Source: Tyto alba
Lineage: Eukaryota; Chordata; Aves; Strigiformes; Tytonidae
Assembly: GCF_018691265.1 (NCBI RefSeq)
Contig: NW_024881279.1
Span: 3,687,243-3,751,242 of the forward strand
Length of the DNA stretch: 64,000 nt
Reading direction: 5' to 3'
Within the stretch, counting starts at the first letter, position 1, and every line of letters starts with the position of its first letter. This document shows positions 12,001-22,670 of this stretch, piece after piece. A program made the position numbers and the translations under genes. The notes beneath the pieces were generated by a model that saw only the letters and a list, made by a program, of their open reading frames with translations, was not told the DNA's origin and made no database searches.

Positions 12001-15000
12001 GGTTTCTCCCTTTCTTTGGGCCTCCTTAACATCCACTCCAGTTAATGGGCTGTGAACAGAAACCTTTCCCTTCATAATCCCACCTCTAGTCCCAACTACT
12101 GGCCGAGGCATCAAATCCTGGGGCCCCAAGAACGCTGCCGGGAACCCCCCCCCTGCTTTCCCCCCTCTCTCCAGCCCATTGACTTTGTTTTTTGGCTTTT
12201 CCATCGTGCTCGTGGCAGGGGACTGTCTAAAAATCTAACCGTTGAGGAAGACGAGGTTGATTTTGACTGCTGTTAGCACCCAGGATGGATTTTGTAGTTA
12301 ATGATAACTGATAGAAAAAAATCAGGCGGAAAATGCCGCTCACCCCTTTTCTCCTTGAGCAGTCCCGGTGACTTTGGCACGGTGCGCGGTCACTTTTGCT
12401 GCCCTCTGGGGAGCTGCTCTGGGGGTCTTGTCACCATACAGCTGCTTTTTTTCTCTGACAATTAGCCAGGGAAGGACTCCTTCCTCCCCGGAGTGCCCCT
12501 CGCCGCGTGCGGCTCCGCGGCGGCCAGGCCGGGCTCTCTCCTCCTGGAGAGTTTCACTTTAAACACTAAACCACGGAAGATTTGGCAGCTGCTGCCTGAG
12601 TGTGTTTGCCTTGCCTGACGTGCACAGCCATTGCTTTACTTCTGGAAGTGTCTATAAATTTTTAGACCAACATAAAGAAGATTTTTATAAATCAGGGGCA
12701 GTACTAGGGATAATGGGATAACGTAAATTTTTGTCTCGTAAAGCAAAAATATCTCTTCTCGCAAAAGTAGTGCATTAGGTGGGGAGAAACCTGAATTGAT
12801 CAGCCATTTCCTTTGTTGTCTGGGGTTTTTTCCAGCTTATGTTTTTACTGTGATGAAAATACAGGTTCCCATAGTGTCATAGCATATGCACTGTGCTTAA
12901 AGCTATAATTCAGTTTAGATTTTAGATGATTTTATCAGTAATCTGAGGGGTTTTAATCTGGTGTTTTACTGCAGAGCCAAAGTTTTAATCATACAGCTAC
13001 TGTCCTCTGCAGAGTCAAAAAGGATGTGGATAGGTGTGTAATCCTTGAAACCATGAGGTAACTTTGACTCTCAGATGCTATATTTAAAGCTGAAGAAGTA
13101 AGCTGCCCCCCTGCTCTACAAATCCACGCTTCAGTGGGTTTGGCCTGGAGATACACCAGTTTTTTAAAGCAAGGAGGAAGTGAAGGTATTTTTATAAGTT
13201 AGATACACCTAAACTTGCCCTTGTCATAAATCAAGTAGAACTGTGGAGGATTTACATGTTCTGAATGAAATGGAGGGAAAACAGGGAGATAAAAACAACA
13301 ACAGCAACAAATCTTTCGTTTCTTCTCCATTTGGAACACGGCAGCTCTTCACTTCTCACAGTGAGTGTTACTGAGTTTGGGATCAGTTTAGGTAGATGTG
13401 AGAAGAACCCACGAGGTTTCACTCTCCGGGGTGGGAGGGTGAATCCATACTATTTAATGAATGACATGGTTTGGGTAATGGTTGACGAGAGAAATTTTAT
13501 TTCTGATAGAAATGACAGCTGGAGCTAAATGTTGTGGTAAACTCTTTGAGTTGGGATCTCTGCCTTTCCTTTTTTTGTTTAGTTTTCTGGATTTTTTGTT
13601 TTTATTTTCTAGAACGACTATTTGCAATCTCTACACAATGCCGCGGATCGGGGAGCCTGTCTGGCTTACTATGATGTCGGGGACGCCGGAAAAGAACCAA
13701 CTTTGCCATCGCTTCATGAAGGAATTCACTTTCTTGATGGAAAATGCTTCTAAAAACCAGTATGGTGGATTTTAACTTTTGAATTACATACGCGTTTACG
13801 CCTTTTTATTTCAAACCAATTTTGGAATCAGTTTTTAAAATCCTGGTAATCAAAGAATCAAAAGGCCATCCATAAATACCTTCTTTTCAAAGCCAAAAAG
13901 AAACAAGAAAATACCTCATTAAATGCCTGCTGCCCCAGAGTCCTCCAAATCTTGGTAGAGGCTAAACATTTGAAACATGTCCATAGGAAGCGCGTGATGG
14001 GTGTGTATGTCTGGAAGGGGGTGAACATGCCTTATGAAATGCATTAATCTACCTTTCAAAATCAGTTATCATATGATGAGCAAGGTTAGACAGTCAGTAA
14101 GAGCCGTGTCTGTAATACTGTCTGACCGCAAATTGCTCTTAAACCCGACTTCTGTAAAATGCCACTAAAGAAATTGTATGCTTCATTAGAACTCGCCTTT
14201 CTGCCCTTAGGACAAAGCCTTAAGCGGTTGTTAAAAATTGAGAGTGTTCTTGATAAACTCGGGAGAATCTGATAAATTTACTCTTTTGTCAACACTTCAT
14301 CCTCTTTCCCCAGGGCATGAATAGGGGAAGTTTTTAAAGCGTTTGGCTCCATTGAAGTCCTAAAACGAGCACAAACATGTGAAGTTTGAGTGGGAACAGC
14401 ATGGAAAGACCAGCTGTTAGCTCCGGGGAAACTGCTCTCTGCAGGCTGGGAAAGGGGCTCTCGCAGGGGAAGGGGCTGCTGCTCACCATCTTCCAGCTTT
14501 GCCACCAATTTTGTCATCTTTTCTCTCCCCCAGGTGGGAGGGTGACAATTAGCAGTTAGCACCCTCCACCTTCTCCTGCCTCAGTGCCACAGGAGAAACC
14601 CAGGGGAGTTGTCAGATGTTCTTAAAATCTGTTCCCACTGCAGTGGAAGCTTTTTCCTGGGATCAGCCCCTTTGATCCCTGCTATTCTCAGCCCGGCACA
14701 TCTTGGTTACATTTAAATGGTCATTTGCTTGGGTTTTCTTGCTTTATTTTAAATACAGTAAGATAGCAAGGCCAGGTTGGACGGGGCTTGGAGCACCCTG
14801 GGCTGGGGGAAGGTGTCCCTGCCCGGGGCAGGGGGGTGGCACTGGATGGGCTTTAAGATCCCTTCCAGCCCAAACCGTTCTGTGACTCTGAGATTTACTC
14901 TGACGTAAGCCAGAGGGGGATCAAGCCCCATATCCTTTTTGACCCAATTTTAAATCCCTTTTCCTCCTTTGGCTGTCTCCAGTGGGGAAACGGGGCTAAA

Positions 15001-18000
15001 TTCAAACTGCAGGGTTCCCGATGCTTTATCCAAACAGCGTTATTTTGAGGCTCCGTGGGGTCTGACTGTTCTCCTCCCCGGGCAGCCGAGCCGCTGCGGC
15101 GGCCGCCAGCACCATCTGTCGGCACATGGGCTTGCTTGGGCTGCGCTCGGGCACGCTGCTCCTCCAGGAGAGGGGACGGGGAAGGGAACCTTGCTCTACC
15201 ACTACAATAAATCAGATAGCTATTATTTTTCAGAGGAGTTTTTCACCTTGCTTGGCTCGTGAAGGCTGTTTTGCCGGTGTAAGGACACAGTCTTTCTGTC
15301 TGAACTACCTTTCTTTTATTGGTGGCATTACAGAACTTTGGGGGGAGGTTTATTTTTGGGAAGGAGCAGCCACATGTGCTGAAGTTGCATAACAGATGAA
15401 AGAACACAGCACCTAGCTATTTTACAGGTTGGGTAGCAATAGCCTTCCTCCTCATCAGCAGTCACAGATCTTTAAGGGTCTGGGATCTCCTTGTAGTACA
15501 GAGCCCACACAGTGCCGCTGTTTTCTTACAGCAAGCAAAGTAGGTTGGTTTTGAGATGTTTTACAACATGAAGCTTGCAGAATAGGAAGTCTCATAATTA
15601 TTGCCAAACAGAGGAACTGAGATGCCACAAGATTAAAATATTTCATTTTACTTTAATTGTGTGTTCTAAAAAAGAGCTTTGCAGGGGTGGGAGGGAGGGT
15701 ACAGCCCTCCCTTCTCTCCCCAAAGAACCAAGACGGAAGGAATGATCTCTGCCGACTTTGTTGGGTTGTTTCTGCAATCCTTGATCCATATAGACTGCAG
15801 AACTGCTCTCAGTTTAACATCCTGAGTATGTACCTGGAAAAAACCAATGTTGAACATTTTGCTTTCAGGTTTTTACCAGCTTTGCTGACCGCAGTCCTGA
15901 CTAACCACTTGGCCTGGGTCCCTACCGTCATGCCGAATGGCCAGCCACCTATAAGAATCTTTCTGGAAAAGCATTCTTCCCAGAGCGTGGACATGCTGGC
16001 CAAAACTCATCCATACAACCCACTGTGGGCACAGCTCGGTACGTGGCAAACAGCTCTAAACCATCCAACAGCTTTTTGCGCTCGGTGGGTTTTTCAGATG
16101 CTTGTAACTTCCCCCCCAAGTTAATTTTTTTATTATTATTATTCAAAACAAGACAAAAGTGTGTATTTCAAGCTTAGAGGTGGTCACTGTATTTTTTTTT
16201 TTACATGTTCTCTAATTTCTTAAGACATTATCAATTACAAAATGGCATCCAAAAAGTAAAGCCCTCTTTAGTCACCTATGACAGGTCTCTTAAGGTCACC
16301 TGCCCTGGTGATGATGGAGGATTTCAGTCCTCCTGTGGTCGTCCCTCTACAGGGAAAATCAATTTTTATTTTTTGGGATGCTGCTATGAATAAGCTTGGT
16401 TCTGGAAAGAGCAAATCAAGGAAATCCGTCTTTTGATAAGAAATGAACATACTCTTAATGTAACAGGCAAAGGAGCGACACAGTACAGGGAATCATGAGT
16501 AGGCAAGCCCGTGGGTAAGGTCTCAAAGCCTAGCTGATGGAGTGGCCAGTCATACCATCTTCTGATTGCTGAGCAGAGAAGAGGAGATGAGCTTCCTACT
16601 CTCTGGTCAGATTGTCCTGCCCTGCACACAAACTCTCATGGAATTCAGTTAGAGAAGGGAAAGGAAAGTTTTGCGAGGTTGTCCTGTTCTGGTATAGACA
16701 GGAATGGCCGGCGAGTTGGCAAGAAGACTTGATTTCAGAGCTCATGGGACCCAAGGGATCCCCCGTGGTTAGGCTGGCCTTCGAGGCCTCTTGGATCCCT
16801 CATTCCCCCATCCCTGCCTTCACGCAGAACAACCCACGCACGGGCACTTCCCCAGGTGAACCTGGAGTACAGCCAAAACAACCCAACCAACCCACAGCAG
16901 AGCTCAGGGGGAGGGAAGAGAAGAAGGTTGGCTTCAGCTGTGCACCCGCCACTGTCACTTTTTGCCCCCGTCCTTGGCAGAGGTTTGTTTCTCCTGACAG
17001 CTTTCTCTTGGTGGGTAAAAGTTCAGCCCCGTTTCCAGACTATCCAGGGTAATTCAGAGCAGATGCCTCCTCTCTCCCATGGCTATATAAGGAACCCAGG
17101 AGACGACCCTCCAGAGCTAGGCACTGAAGTTAGGTGGTGCAAATACTCCCTAATACGTGAGATCAGATGTCTCCCTGACGAGCGTGTCACCTTACATACG
17201 ATACCAACAGCATCTTTGGGATTCTCTGTATTGAAAACAAAATACTAGCATAGCTGTCCTCACTCTTTGGCCTTAGTATTTTTCTGTTGTAGAACTGGCC
17301 TTTGAAAACTGGCCACGACAGTTGTCTGTTAGAAGCATAATTTATTTTGAAGATGCAAAATAATTGTCTGTTTCCTGTTCTAGGTGACCTGTATGGGGCT
17401 ATTGGATCACCTGTGAGATTAGCAAAAACAGTTGTGGTTGGCAAAAGGCATGACCTGGTACAGAGACTGCTTTATTTCCTCACTTACTTCATCAGATGCT
17501 CTGAACTTCAAGAGACGCATCTTCTAGAAAATGGGGAAGATGAAGCCATTGTCATGCCTGGAACTGTTATAACTACCACGCTGGAGAAAGGAGAAGTAGA
17601 AGAATCTGAGTATGTCCTTGTCACAATGCACAAGAACAGGGGCAACTTGCTACCAACGGAGTCTGACGAAATGAGAACTCCTAACTGTAGCTGTAAATAT
17701 TGCAAGTGTCCGATTTCCCTTGCACAAAACATAGAAGGTGTTTCACAGCAAGAGAGAGAAGACACACAAAACGCTCCTAAGGTAGAGCTGGAATCTTCCT
17801 CAGATGAGAACAGAACTATTGTTCCTGACGATTTCCAGGAAGATGCTGTCGATGTTAAGCAACCGAGACCCTGCCTGGACACAAAACTAGAGACCGTGGT
17901 GTGCACAGGGTCGGCTTCACCAGAGAAACGTGCAGGGACGGAATCTGGTTTGGAGCCAACAGCAAATGTGTGGAGGAAGGAAGATTCGCTGGAACCGGGC

Positions 18001-21000
18001 AACCAGGCAGTCAGCGTAACCCGGTCACCCGGTATTGCTGTGGAGAAGAAGCCGCCGGATAAGCTCTTCTGCGACGCGTTCCCCTGCAGTGCTGCCGAAG
18101 CTCAGACAAAGGTGACTTTCCTCATCGGAGATTCCATGTCGCCCGATTCAGACATCGAACTCAGAAGTCAGGCAGTAGTGGAACAAATTGCCAGGCATCA
18201 CAGCCCGCCGGCAACGGAGGAAGGAGTGTCTGCTGATCAGAACTGTGAAGCTAAACAAACTGTTGAGGACCAAAATAGAGACTGTGGGACAGCTGAACCT
18301 TTTCCTCAAGTTGCTAGTGAGCATCAGAGCTGGAATCCAAATCCATACAGCGCTGAGAGCATGAGTCTGTTCGACGAATATTTCACTGACGACAGTTCAA
18401 TTGAAACCCGGACTATTGATGATATTCCAGGGCAAGCAGCTACAGACCTTCTTGCTCACAACAGTAGCTTAGAGTTTTCTAAAAAGCTGTGTGCAAAGAC
18501 TAGCGAACCACCCAGTGAATTTTGTAAATTCATGGACTCTGTTCGACAGGAGACCTACAAAAACTGCTTTAATGAGCAGGACCAAAGAGAGAAAATCTCT
18601 ATTTGCGTCCCCCATGGGGACAGAGAAAACGTAGAGAAAAAAGTCGCCCCGGGAATTGATTGGGACATTCCAAGAAATGAGAGTTCAGATAGTGCCCTGG
18701 GTGACAGCGAAAGTGAGGACACAGGTCACGATCTAACTAGACCAAGCGGTAACTATTATGGAGGAGAGCAAGAAGATTGGGCAGAAGAATATGAGATTCC
18801 CTTCCCTGGGTAAGTACTATGCAGCAGTAACAGAGCCTGAAAAAGATAAAGCCTCTTCTTATGTCACATGTTTGGAGGAATGGAGCCTAACTTGGCATCA
18901 GTGGTTGGAAAAGTGTCTCCTGAGCTTGCTGGTTGTAAAACAATATAGAGAGATCAGTGGTCTGGAAAAAAATATTAATTGTGCATTGCGATCTTGGCTC
19001 GTATCCTTTTCTTCCACAGTGGGCTGACTGCAAAAGCTGACTTTAATTTTTTTTATTTATTTTTTTTTTTTTAAAGTGCTTGAATGAAAGTTGGAAGAGA
19101 TTGATAAATGTGAAAATGCAACCTCACTGTAAGCTGGATTTGTTGTTTGCTATTGGACATCTCTTTGATATGCCTTTCTTGCAGGTCAAAATTAGTTGAA
19201 GTGAACTCTGTCCAGCCCAGTATTGCCAATTTTGGAAGATCCTTACTAGGTGGCTACTGTTCCTCTTACGTCCCTGACTTTGTTTTGCAAGGAATAGGAA
19301 GTGATGAAAAGCTGAGGCACTGTTTGGTGTCAGATTTGTCTCATGCTGTGCAGGTAATTAAGCTATATTTGGTAAACGTATTTGTCGCAGTAGGGAAAGG
19401 CAAATGTTTTTGAATGTACAAACCTGCTGGAAGTGGAAATATTTACGGTCACAGCTCTCTTTGGGTTTCTCCAGTCCCGGGTCACCAGTTTTTTTCTCCT
19501 CTCTCAATCGATGCCTCTGAAAGACGTGGGCGTTTCGCTGCACATCTGGAAACCGAGACTCCCACGAAGCCAGCCGCGCGGCCCGTGCCCTCGGGAAGGC
19601 GGCCGGCTCCCCGTGCGGAGCCGCGGAGGAGCCGCCGTCTCCCGCCGGCCTGGCAGCGGGCTGATGGTTGCGTGCCCACGGGATGGAGCGCGGCGAGGCG
19701 AGACCCAGGGCGGCCTGGCCCCGCAGGTGGCCCGGCAGCTCCCCCCCCCCCCCGCTCCCCCCCGCGCGCGGCGAACCGCCGTGCTGCTGCTGGGGGGGGC
19801 AGAACGGGCTCGCTGCGGTGAGGCCATCGGGCACGCTCAGTATTTTGGGGGCATTACCCCTGTTGTAGGACCACGGTGCCGGCTTCGCTGGAAAAGGAGA
19901 AACCAATAGAAAGGTAATTGTCCTGAAGGGCCTCCCGCTTCTCCTGTGAGCTGGAAATCGTCTCTTCTCCGCAGAAGCTTTTCCCTAGACGAACTGGGGC
20001 ATGACTGGGAAGAGTGGCATTTCCTACCCCTTTCACAGCCACCAGGAGGGGAGTGGAAAGCAGGCCGACACTGAAGAGTGTGATTCTGCTCCCCGCGGCT
20101 GCTCTGGGCGCTGTTTTAAGCCGAATGTTTAAGCCATTTGTGAAGTGTAATTGAACTTCAGGCAGCAGAGGCAGCAGCGTGAGGTGGCTGCTGCTATGAA
20201 GCAGATGTGAAATAGAACCTAATTGTGGTGTGTGTCTGTCAGGAGCCATAACTCTCAGTTGCAGAAGTCAAATATTGAGAGGATACGAAAGGACCGAGCA
20301 GGATTTCATATGCTTATCTTCACCCAGGGCTAGGATGCAGTTATTATATTACTTGAAGTCCCTGTGGGACTCTTTTTGGAAGGAGATGCTTCCTAAAAGT
20401 CCAGCCCCAAAAATGCATTGGGGAAGGACAGCGAGGTTCCAAGTACTCCCTTTCTAAAACCTCTGTGGCTTTAGAGAGGCAAGAAGTTGGAAGGAATGGA
20501 AGAGCTGGGCACAGGCTTGGTTCCTGACTCCCTCTGCTGGCACTCCCAGAAAGGAAACCAGTGACAACTGGGAATAAACCCGCCCTCGTTAACACAGCCG
20601 TGTCGAACTGCAAGTTGGATTTTTAGTACGTTCAGTTTTAGGGGTTCAAAATATACTGTAGATATGTCAGAACTCTTTATATCAAATATCAGAAGCTTAT
20701 TGTCAGCCAGTGACACGCTTTCAAGCCTGGAAAAAAATGTGAAATAACGACTATCCTTCTGAGACTGTGCCTTGCTCACAACAAAGCTCTGTTTTTAATA
20801 GATGGAACGCAATCCTTAGCACACCTTACTGTATCTTTGATGCAGCAGTGTCTGGGACGCGATCCCTGCTACCCAGGATGACGATGTTTTGCAAAAAGAC
20901 CGTTGTCAGTTGCCATTCTCAGGGTTCTGCTGTTCATTTGTTGTTTCTAGCATCCTGTCCTGGATGAGCCGATCGCGGAAGCCGTCTGCATTATTGCAGA

Positions 21001-22670
21001 CACGGACAAATGGACAGTGCAAGTGGCCAGTAGCCAGAGACGAATGATTGATAATAAGCTGGGAAAAGAAGTGTTAGTCTCGAGTCTCGTCTCCAACCTG
21101 CTTCATTCCACTCTTCAGCTTTACAAGCATCATTTATCTCCAAACTTTGTAAGTGTGAATGACAGTTGAGGGGGGGTGGTTTTTAAAGCATCCTTTCACT
21201 TCATAGGTTAAAGGGGTTGTCAGGTTCTGCCTAGTTACTTATCTGTAGCAACAATTTTAGTGGCCGGTGCCTCCCCATGTAGCTGCTTGAGCTGTCCATT
21301 TAAATGCTACTCTGTAATCCAGACAGCTGTCTCATTAATTCTAATTTAACAGGCAATCAAAGGCTTCTGCTCAAAAGTAAGAGTCTTGCCAGCGAATATC
21401 TTGCTAATTATTCCCCTAGACACGGCCGCGGAAAGTGCAGGAGCCGTGTGGGGTCTGTGCTGTTCCGCTCTGGGGCTGGGTGCGGTTTGGATGTAACGCT
21501 GTCTTCTCCCTGACCCGACTCCCTTTGCTTTCTAGTGCGTTATGCACCTGGAAGATCGGCTGCAGGAGCTCTATTTCAAAAGCAAGATGCTGTCCGAGTA
21601 TCTCAAGGGCCAGATGAGAGTTCACGTCAAGGAGCTGGGCGTGGTGCTGGGGTACGATCACACACTTCCTCCGAGCGGTGCTGCCCTGGGTTTCCTGGTG
21701 CCAAATCCTCCTCCTGGGCTTGTTCTAAGCACAGCGAAACGGATTCCTAAATGGGACTGGAACCGTGGTGTGGCATAAATCACCCATGGCCGCGGGCTTC
21801 TCCTTAGCCATTGCTTGATCCCGAGGATCCCTCAGCCTTTCTCTCTTCCCTCCGGGCAGGAAGGTGGGCTCAGCACTCCAGAGCTTATCAGACTCCTTCC
21901 TTAGCTGCTCAGTCATCGCTGAGCAACGCGGGGCACCTGATTCCTCCAGGTTGACTTTCCCTACATGGCAGAAAACACCCTCCGTGTCATGCCAGGCACA
22001 TAATACCTCCCTGTGGGTGTGGGGCACAGGCAGAGAAGCTATTTAAGGGGTGTTTATAGGAAGGCTCTGAATATCTTTTTATGCGAGCGGGGAGGCACGT
22101 GTGGAGCCGGAGGTGGGGGAGCAGCTGCAGCGGGGTGCCAGGGCTCCCGTGGGAGCTGCACCAGCCCAGCCTAGTCCCCCGCTCCTGCCCTTTCTCCCCC
22201 AGCTATTGCTTCCTGCACTTGGAGGGTAGGAAGGGATCTGCCGCTTTTCCGCCCTCCGTCTGCTGTCTCACTAGTTTGTTGGGTGCAAAAAAAAAAAACA
22301 AAACAAAACAAAAAAAAAAAAACCAACCCAACCCAACCCCGCAGCCAGGCAGGTGGGAGCTGAGGAAGCCAGGTCCGGAGGGGGATGTTGGAAACGAGCT
22401 GGTGGCTGGAGTGGGAGGAGCACGACTGGCTTCGGTTTTGCTGGGAGATCGCCCTGCCACCCGGAGCCGCCTGCGCGCACGGCCCCGGCGCAAACACGCG
22501 GGCTCGAGCAGGCGACGTGGCTGCGAGCGCACGTGTTCGGCCCAGCTACGTTTTGGGCTAGATTAAATGTGCCTCTCCTGCTTCCTTTTAGGATTGAATC
22601 CAGCGACCTCCCTTTACTGGCAGCTGTAGCAAGCACTCACTCTCCGTATGTTGCCCAGATACTACTTTAA
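1..22670 (+). CDS. FNIP1: FNIP1, folliculin-interacting protein 1, 3' part of the gene (15 exons)
   Basis: FNIP1 pairs with folliculin and, as known for the family, binds AMPK and HSP90, acts in the FLCN complex that is a GAP for RagC/D at the lysosome, and restrains mitochondrial biogenesis. Coding pieces: 1-59, 313-387, 917-1008, 3630-3713, 4697-4768, 5511-5646, 6190-6391, 7210-7295, 13613-13759, 15869-16038, 17384-18809, 19185-19353, 20951-21148, 21536-21651, 22592-22670. All junctions are GT-AG and phases agree, giving 1036 residues plus stop. Window residue 1 corresponds to about residue 133 of the human protein (from memory), so the first three or so exons are missing. The order is the end of the longin-like N domain (residues 1-75), a Ser-rich linker, the middle FNIP domain (about 185-430), a disordered acidic centre (about 430-850) and the C-terminal DENN-like domain (850-1036). 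FNIP2 is excluded because the central exon follows FNIP1. RAPGEF6 follows on the same strand. Confidence 0.97.
313..387 (+). CDS. FNIP1: FNIP1 exon w2
   Basis: Acceptor ...CTCCAG ends at 312. The exon completes the Arg codon and encodes [16 protein letters not shown] and on to GSLN, then donor GTGAGT at 388. It runs from phase 2 to phase 2. Confidence 0.95.
917..1008 (+). CDS. FNIP1: FNIP1 exon w3
   Basis: Acceptor TTACAG ends at 916. The exon encodes [11 protein letters not shown] and on to GLLGNI, with donor GTAATT at 1009. It ends in phase 1, which allows direct joining either to the 84-bp cassette exon or past it. Confidence 0.95.
2800..2829. repeat. T12/A18 perfect inverted homopolymer
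   Basis: Twelve T are followed directly by eighteen A, preceded by more T-rich sequence from 2783. It can form a hairpin or cruciform and may be the remnant of two opposed poly(A) tails. Confidence 0.7.
3630..3713 (+). CDS. FNIP1: FNIP1 exon w4, 84-bp symmetric cassette exon
   Basis: This exon encodes 28 residues (window 76-103) with RRAFSEQG and LIRSASFF motifs. Acceptor TGTAG ends at 3629; the donor GTTTGC at 3714 is weak. Phase is 1 in and 1 out, so skipping keeps the frame. A shorter human FNIP1 isoform lacks exactly 28 residues here, as far as I recall. Serines at 3665-3667, 3695-3697 and 3701-3703 line up with human S220, S230 and S232, reported AMPK sites. Confidence 0.93.
4697..4768 (+). 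CDS. FNIP1: FNIP1 exon w5
   Basis: Acceptor TTACAG ends at 4696. The 72-bp exon encodes [19 protein letters not shown] and IARS, with donor GTAATG at 4769. It too is phase 1 to phase 1. Confidence 0.95.
5511..5646 (+). CDS. FNIP1: FNIP1 exon w6
   Basis: Acceptor ATTGCAG ends at 5510. The exon encodes [17 protein letters not shown], then [17 protein letters not shown]. The Ser of the second codon matches human S261, another reported AMPK site. Donor GTGAGC is at 5647. Confidence 0.95.
6190..6391 (+). CDS. FNIP1: FNIP1 exon w7
   Basis: Acceptor TTCAAG ends at 6189. The exon encodes [18 protein letters not shown], then the start of the conserved middle domain with [13 protein letters not shown] and [13 protein letters not shown]. 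Donor GTAAAC is at 6392 and the exon ends in phase 0. Confidence 0.95.
7210..7295 (+). CDS. FNIP1: FNIP1 exon w8
   Basis: Acceptor TTTTCAAG ends at 7209. The exon encodes [19 protein letters not shown] and on to ALNEF, with donor GTGAGC at 7296. It precedes the largest FNIP1 intron in the window. Confidence 0.95.
10889..10903. repeat. C15 homopolymer
   Basis: Fifteen C in a row lie inside a GC-rich intronic patch. The opposite strand is a G15 run that could form G-quadruplex-like structures. Confidence 0.85.
11289..11496. repeat. T-rich (TTTG)n low-complexity tract
   Basis: About 208 bases are almost only T with spaced G, in TTTG and TTTTG units. Near its end TTTTTTTTCTCTCTAG forms a textbook polypyrimidine tract plus AG. 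Confidence 0.85.
13613..13759 (+). CDS. FNIP1: FNIP1 exon w9
   Basis: A T-rich acceptor ending TTTTCTAG at 13612 precedes [19 protein letters not shown] and the rest of this middle-domain exon, which ends at NASKN plus two bases. Donor GTATGG is at 13760. Confidence 0.95.
14771..14891 (+). mobile_element. CR1 LINE, 3' end fragment
   Basis: The segment carries the conserved CR1 3' region in order: AGGTTGGACGGGGCTTGGAG, AAGGTGTCCCTGCCC, GGCACTGGATGGGCTTTAAG and ATCCCTTCCAGCCCAAACCG, ending in the CR1-type terminal TTCTGTGACTCTGA. It is a 5'-truncated copy of about 120 bases in the FNIP1 intron between exons w9 and w10, in the same orientation as the gene. CR1 is the dominant LINE of birds. Confidence 0.9.
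15869..16038 (+). CDS. FNIP1: FNIP1 exon w10
   Basis: Acceptor GCTTTCAG ends at 15868. The exon encodes [18 protein letters not shown], then [20 protein letters not shown]. Donor GTACGT is at 16039 and phase 1 is carried to the next exon. Confidence 0.95.
17384..18809 (+). CDS. FNIP1: FNIP1 exon w11, large central exon with Cys-rich degron and CK2 cluster
   Basis: This is the longest exon, 1426 bp (window residues 375-850). It opens with [16 protein letters not shown] of the middle domain and then encodes a long acidic, probably disordered segment. [12 protein letters not shown] at 17677-17712 is the Cys-rich region known in human FNIP1 as the degron read by the E3 ligase CUL2-FEM1B under reductive stress. 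[15 protein letters not shown] near the end matches the CK2 relay cluster (human S938 onward) tied to HSP90 binding. The acceptor ends TTCTAG at 17383; donor GTAAGT is at 18810. A 164-aa minus-strand frame inside it (17508-18002) is only a shadow. Confidence 0.97.
19185..19353 (+). CDS. FNIP1: FNIP1 exon w12
   Basis: Acceptor TTCTTGCAG ends at 19184. The exon starts the C-terminal DENN-like domain: [19 protein letters not shown] and on to SDLSHAVQ. Donor GTAATT is at 19354, phase 0. Confidence 0.95.
19540..19840. other. Intronic CpG-rich patch with C13 and G8 runs
   Basis: The patch has a high density of CG dinucleotides between two conserved exons. C13 at 19741-19753 and C7 at 19757-19763 face G8 at 19792-19799, which could pair. 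Several overlapping ORFs on both strands are explained by the GC content. A promoter role is possible but unsupported. Confidence 0.5.
20951..21148 (+). CDS. FNIP1: FNIP1 exon w13
   Basis: Acceptor TTTCTAG ends at 20950. The 198-bp, 66-codon exon encodes [19 protein letters not shown] through [12 protein letters not shown]. Donor GTAAGT is at 21149, phase 0. Confidence 0.95.
21536..21651 (+). CDS. FNIP1: FNIP1 exon w14
   Basis: Acceptor GCTTTCTAG ends at 21535. The exon encodes [18 protein letters not shown] through VKELGVVLG. The donor GTACGA at 21652 is a weak match to consensus, but the frame joins correctly to the last exon. Confidence 0.95.
22287..22340. repeat. A-rich/(CCCAA)n low-complexity tract
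   Basis: A runs with CAAAA units pass into CCAACCCAACCCAACCCC. This type of A-to-CCAA simple repeat also occurs at 38140-38203. Confidence 0.8.
22592..22670 (+). CDS. FNIP1: FNIP1 last coding exon with stop
   Basis: Acceptor CTTTTAG ends at 22591. The exon encodes [19 protein letters not shown] and VAQILL, then TAA at 22668-22670. This C-terminus is nearly invariant in vertebrate FNIP proteins. The same exon continues into the 3' UTR. Confidence 0.96.

Larger units (their letters stand above)
7296..13612 (+). other. Largest FNIP1 intron in the window
   Basis: This 6.3-kb intron has no exon that fits the FNIP1 frame. It holds two GC-rich patches (about 8200-8830 and 10640-11180) with overlapping chance ORFs on both strands, T-rich tracts near 9010-9050, a C15 run at 10889-10903 and a 208-bp T/G tract at 11289-11496. 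No recognisable transposon was seen. Confidence 0.75.
13760..17383 (+). other. FNIP1 introns between exons w9-w11
   Basis: Introns 13760-15868 and 16039-17383 hold the CR1 fragment at 14771-14891 and otherwise nothing recognised. A GC-rich stretch near 15050-15190 has no splice context. Confidence 0.75.
18810..22591 (+). other. FNIP1 introns between exons w11-w15
   Basis: Introns 18810-19184, 19354-20950, 21149-21535 and 21652-22591 have no further FNIP1 exon. A CpG-rich patch lies at 19540-19840 in the second and another at 22080-22540 in the last. An A/C-rich tract occupies 22287-22340. Confidence 0.75.

Noticed and set aside
17508..18002. 164-codon minus-strand ORF
   Set aside because: It is the antisense shadow of the conserved FNIP1 central exon.
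19358..19906. 182-codon minus-strand ORF
   Set aside because: It lies over a CpG-rich intronic patch with open frames on both strands, so composition explains it.
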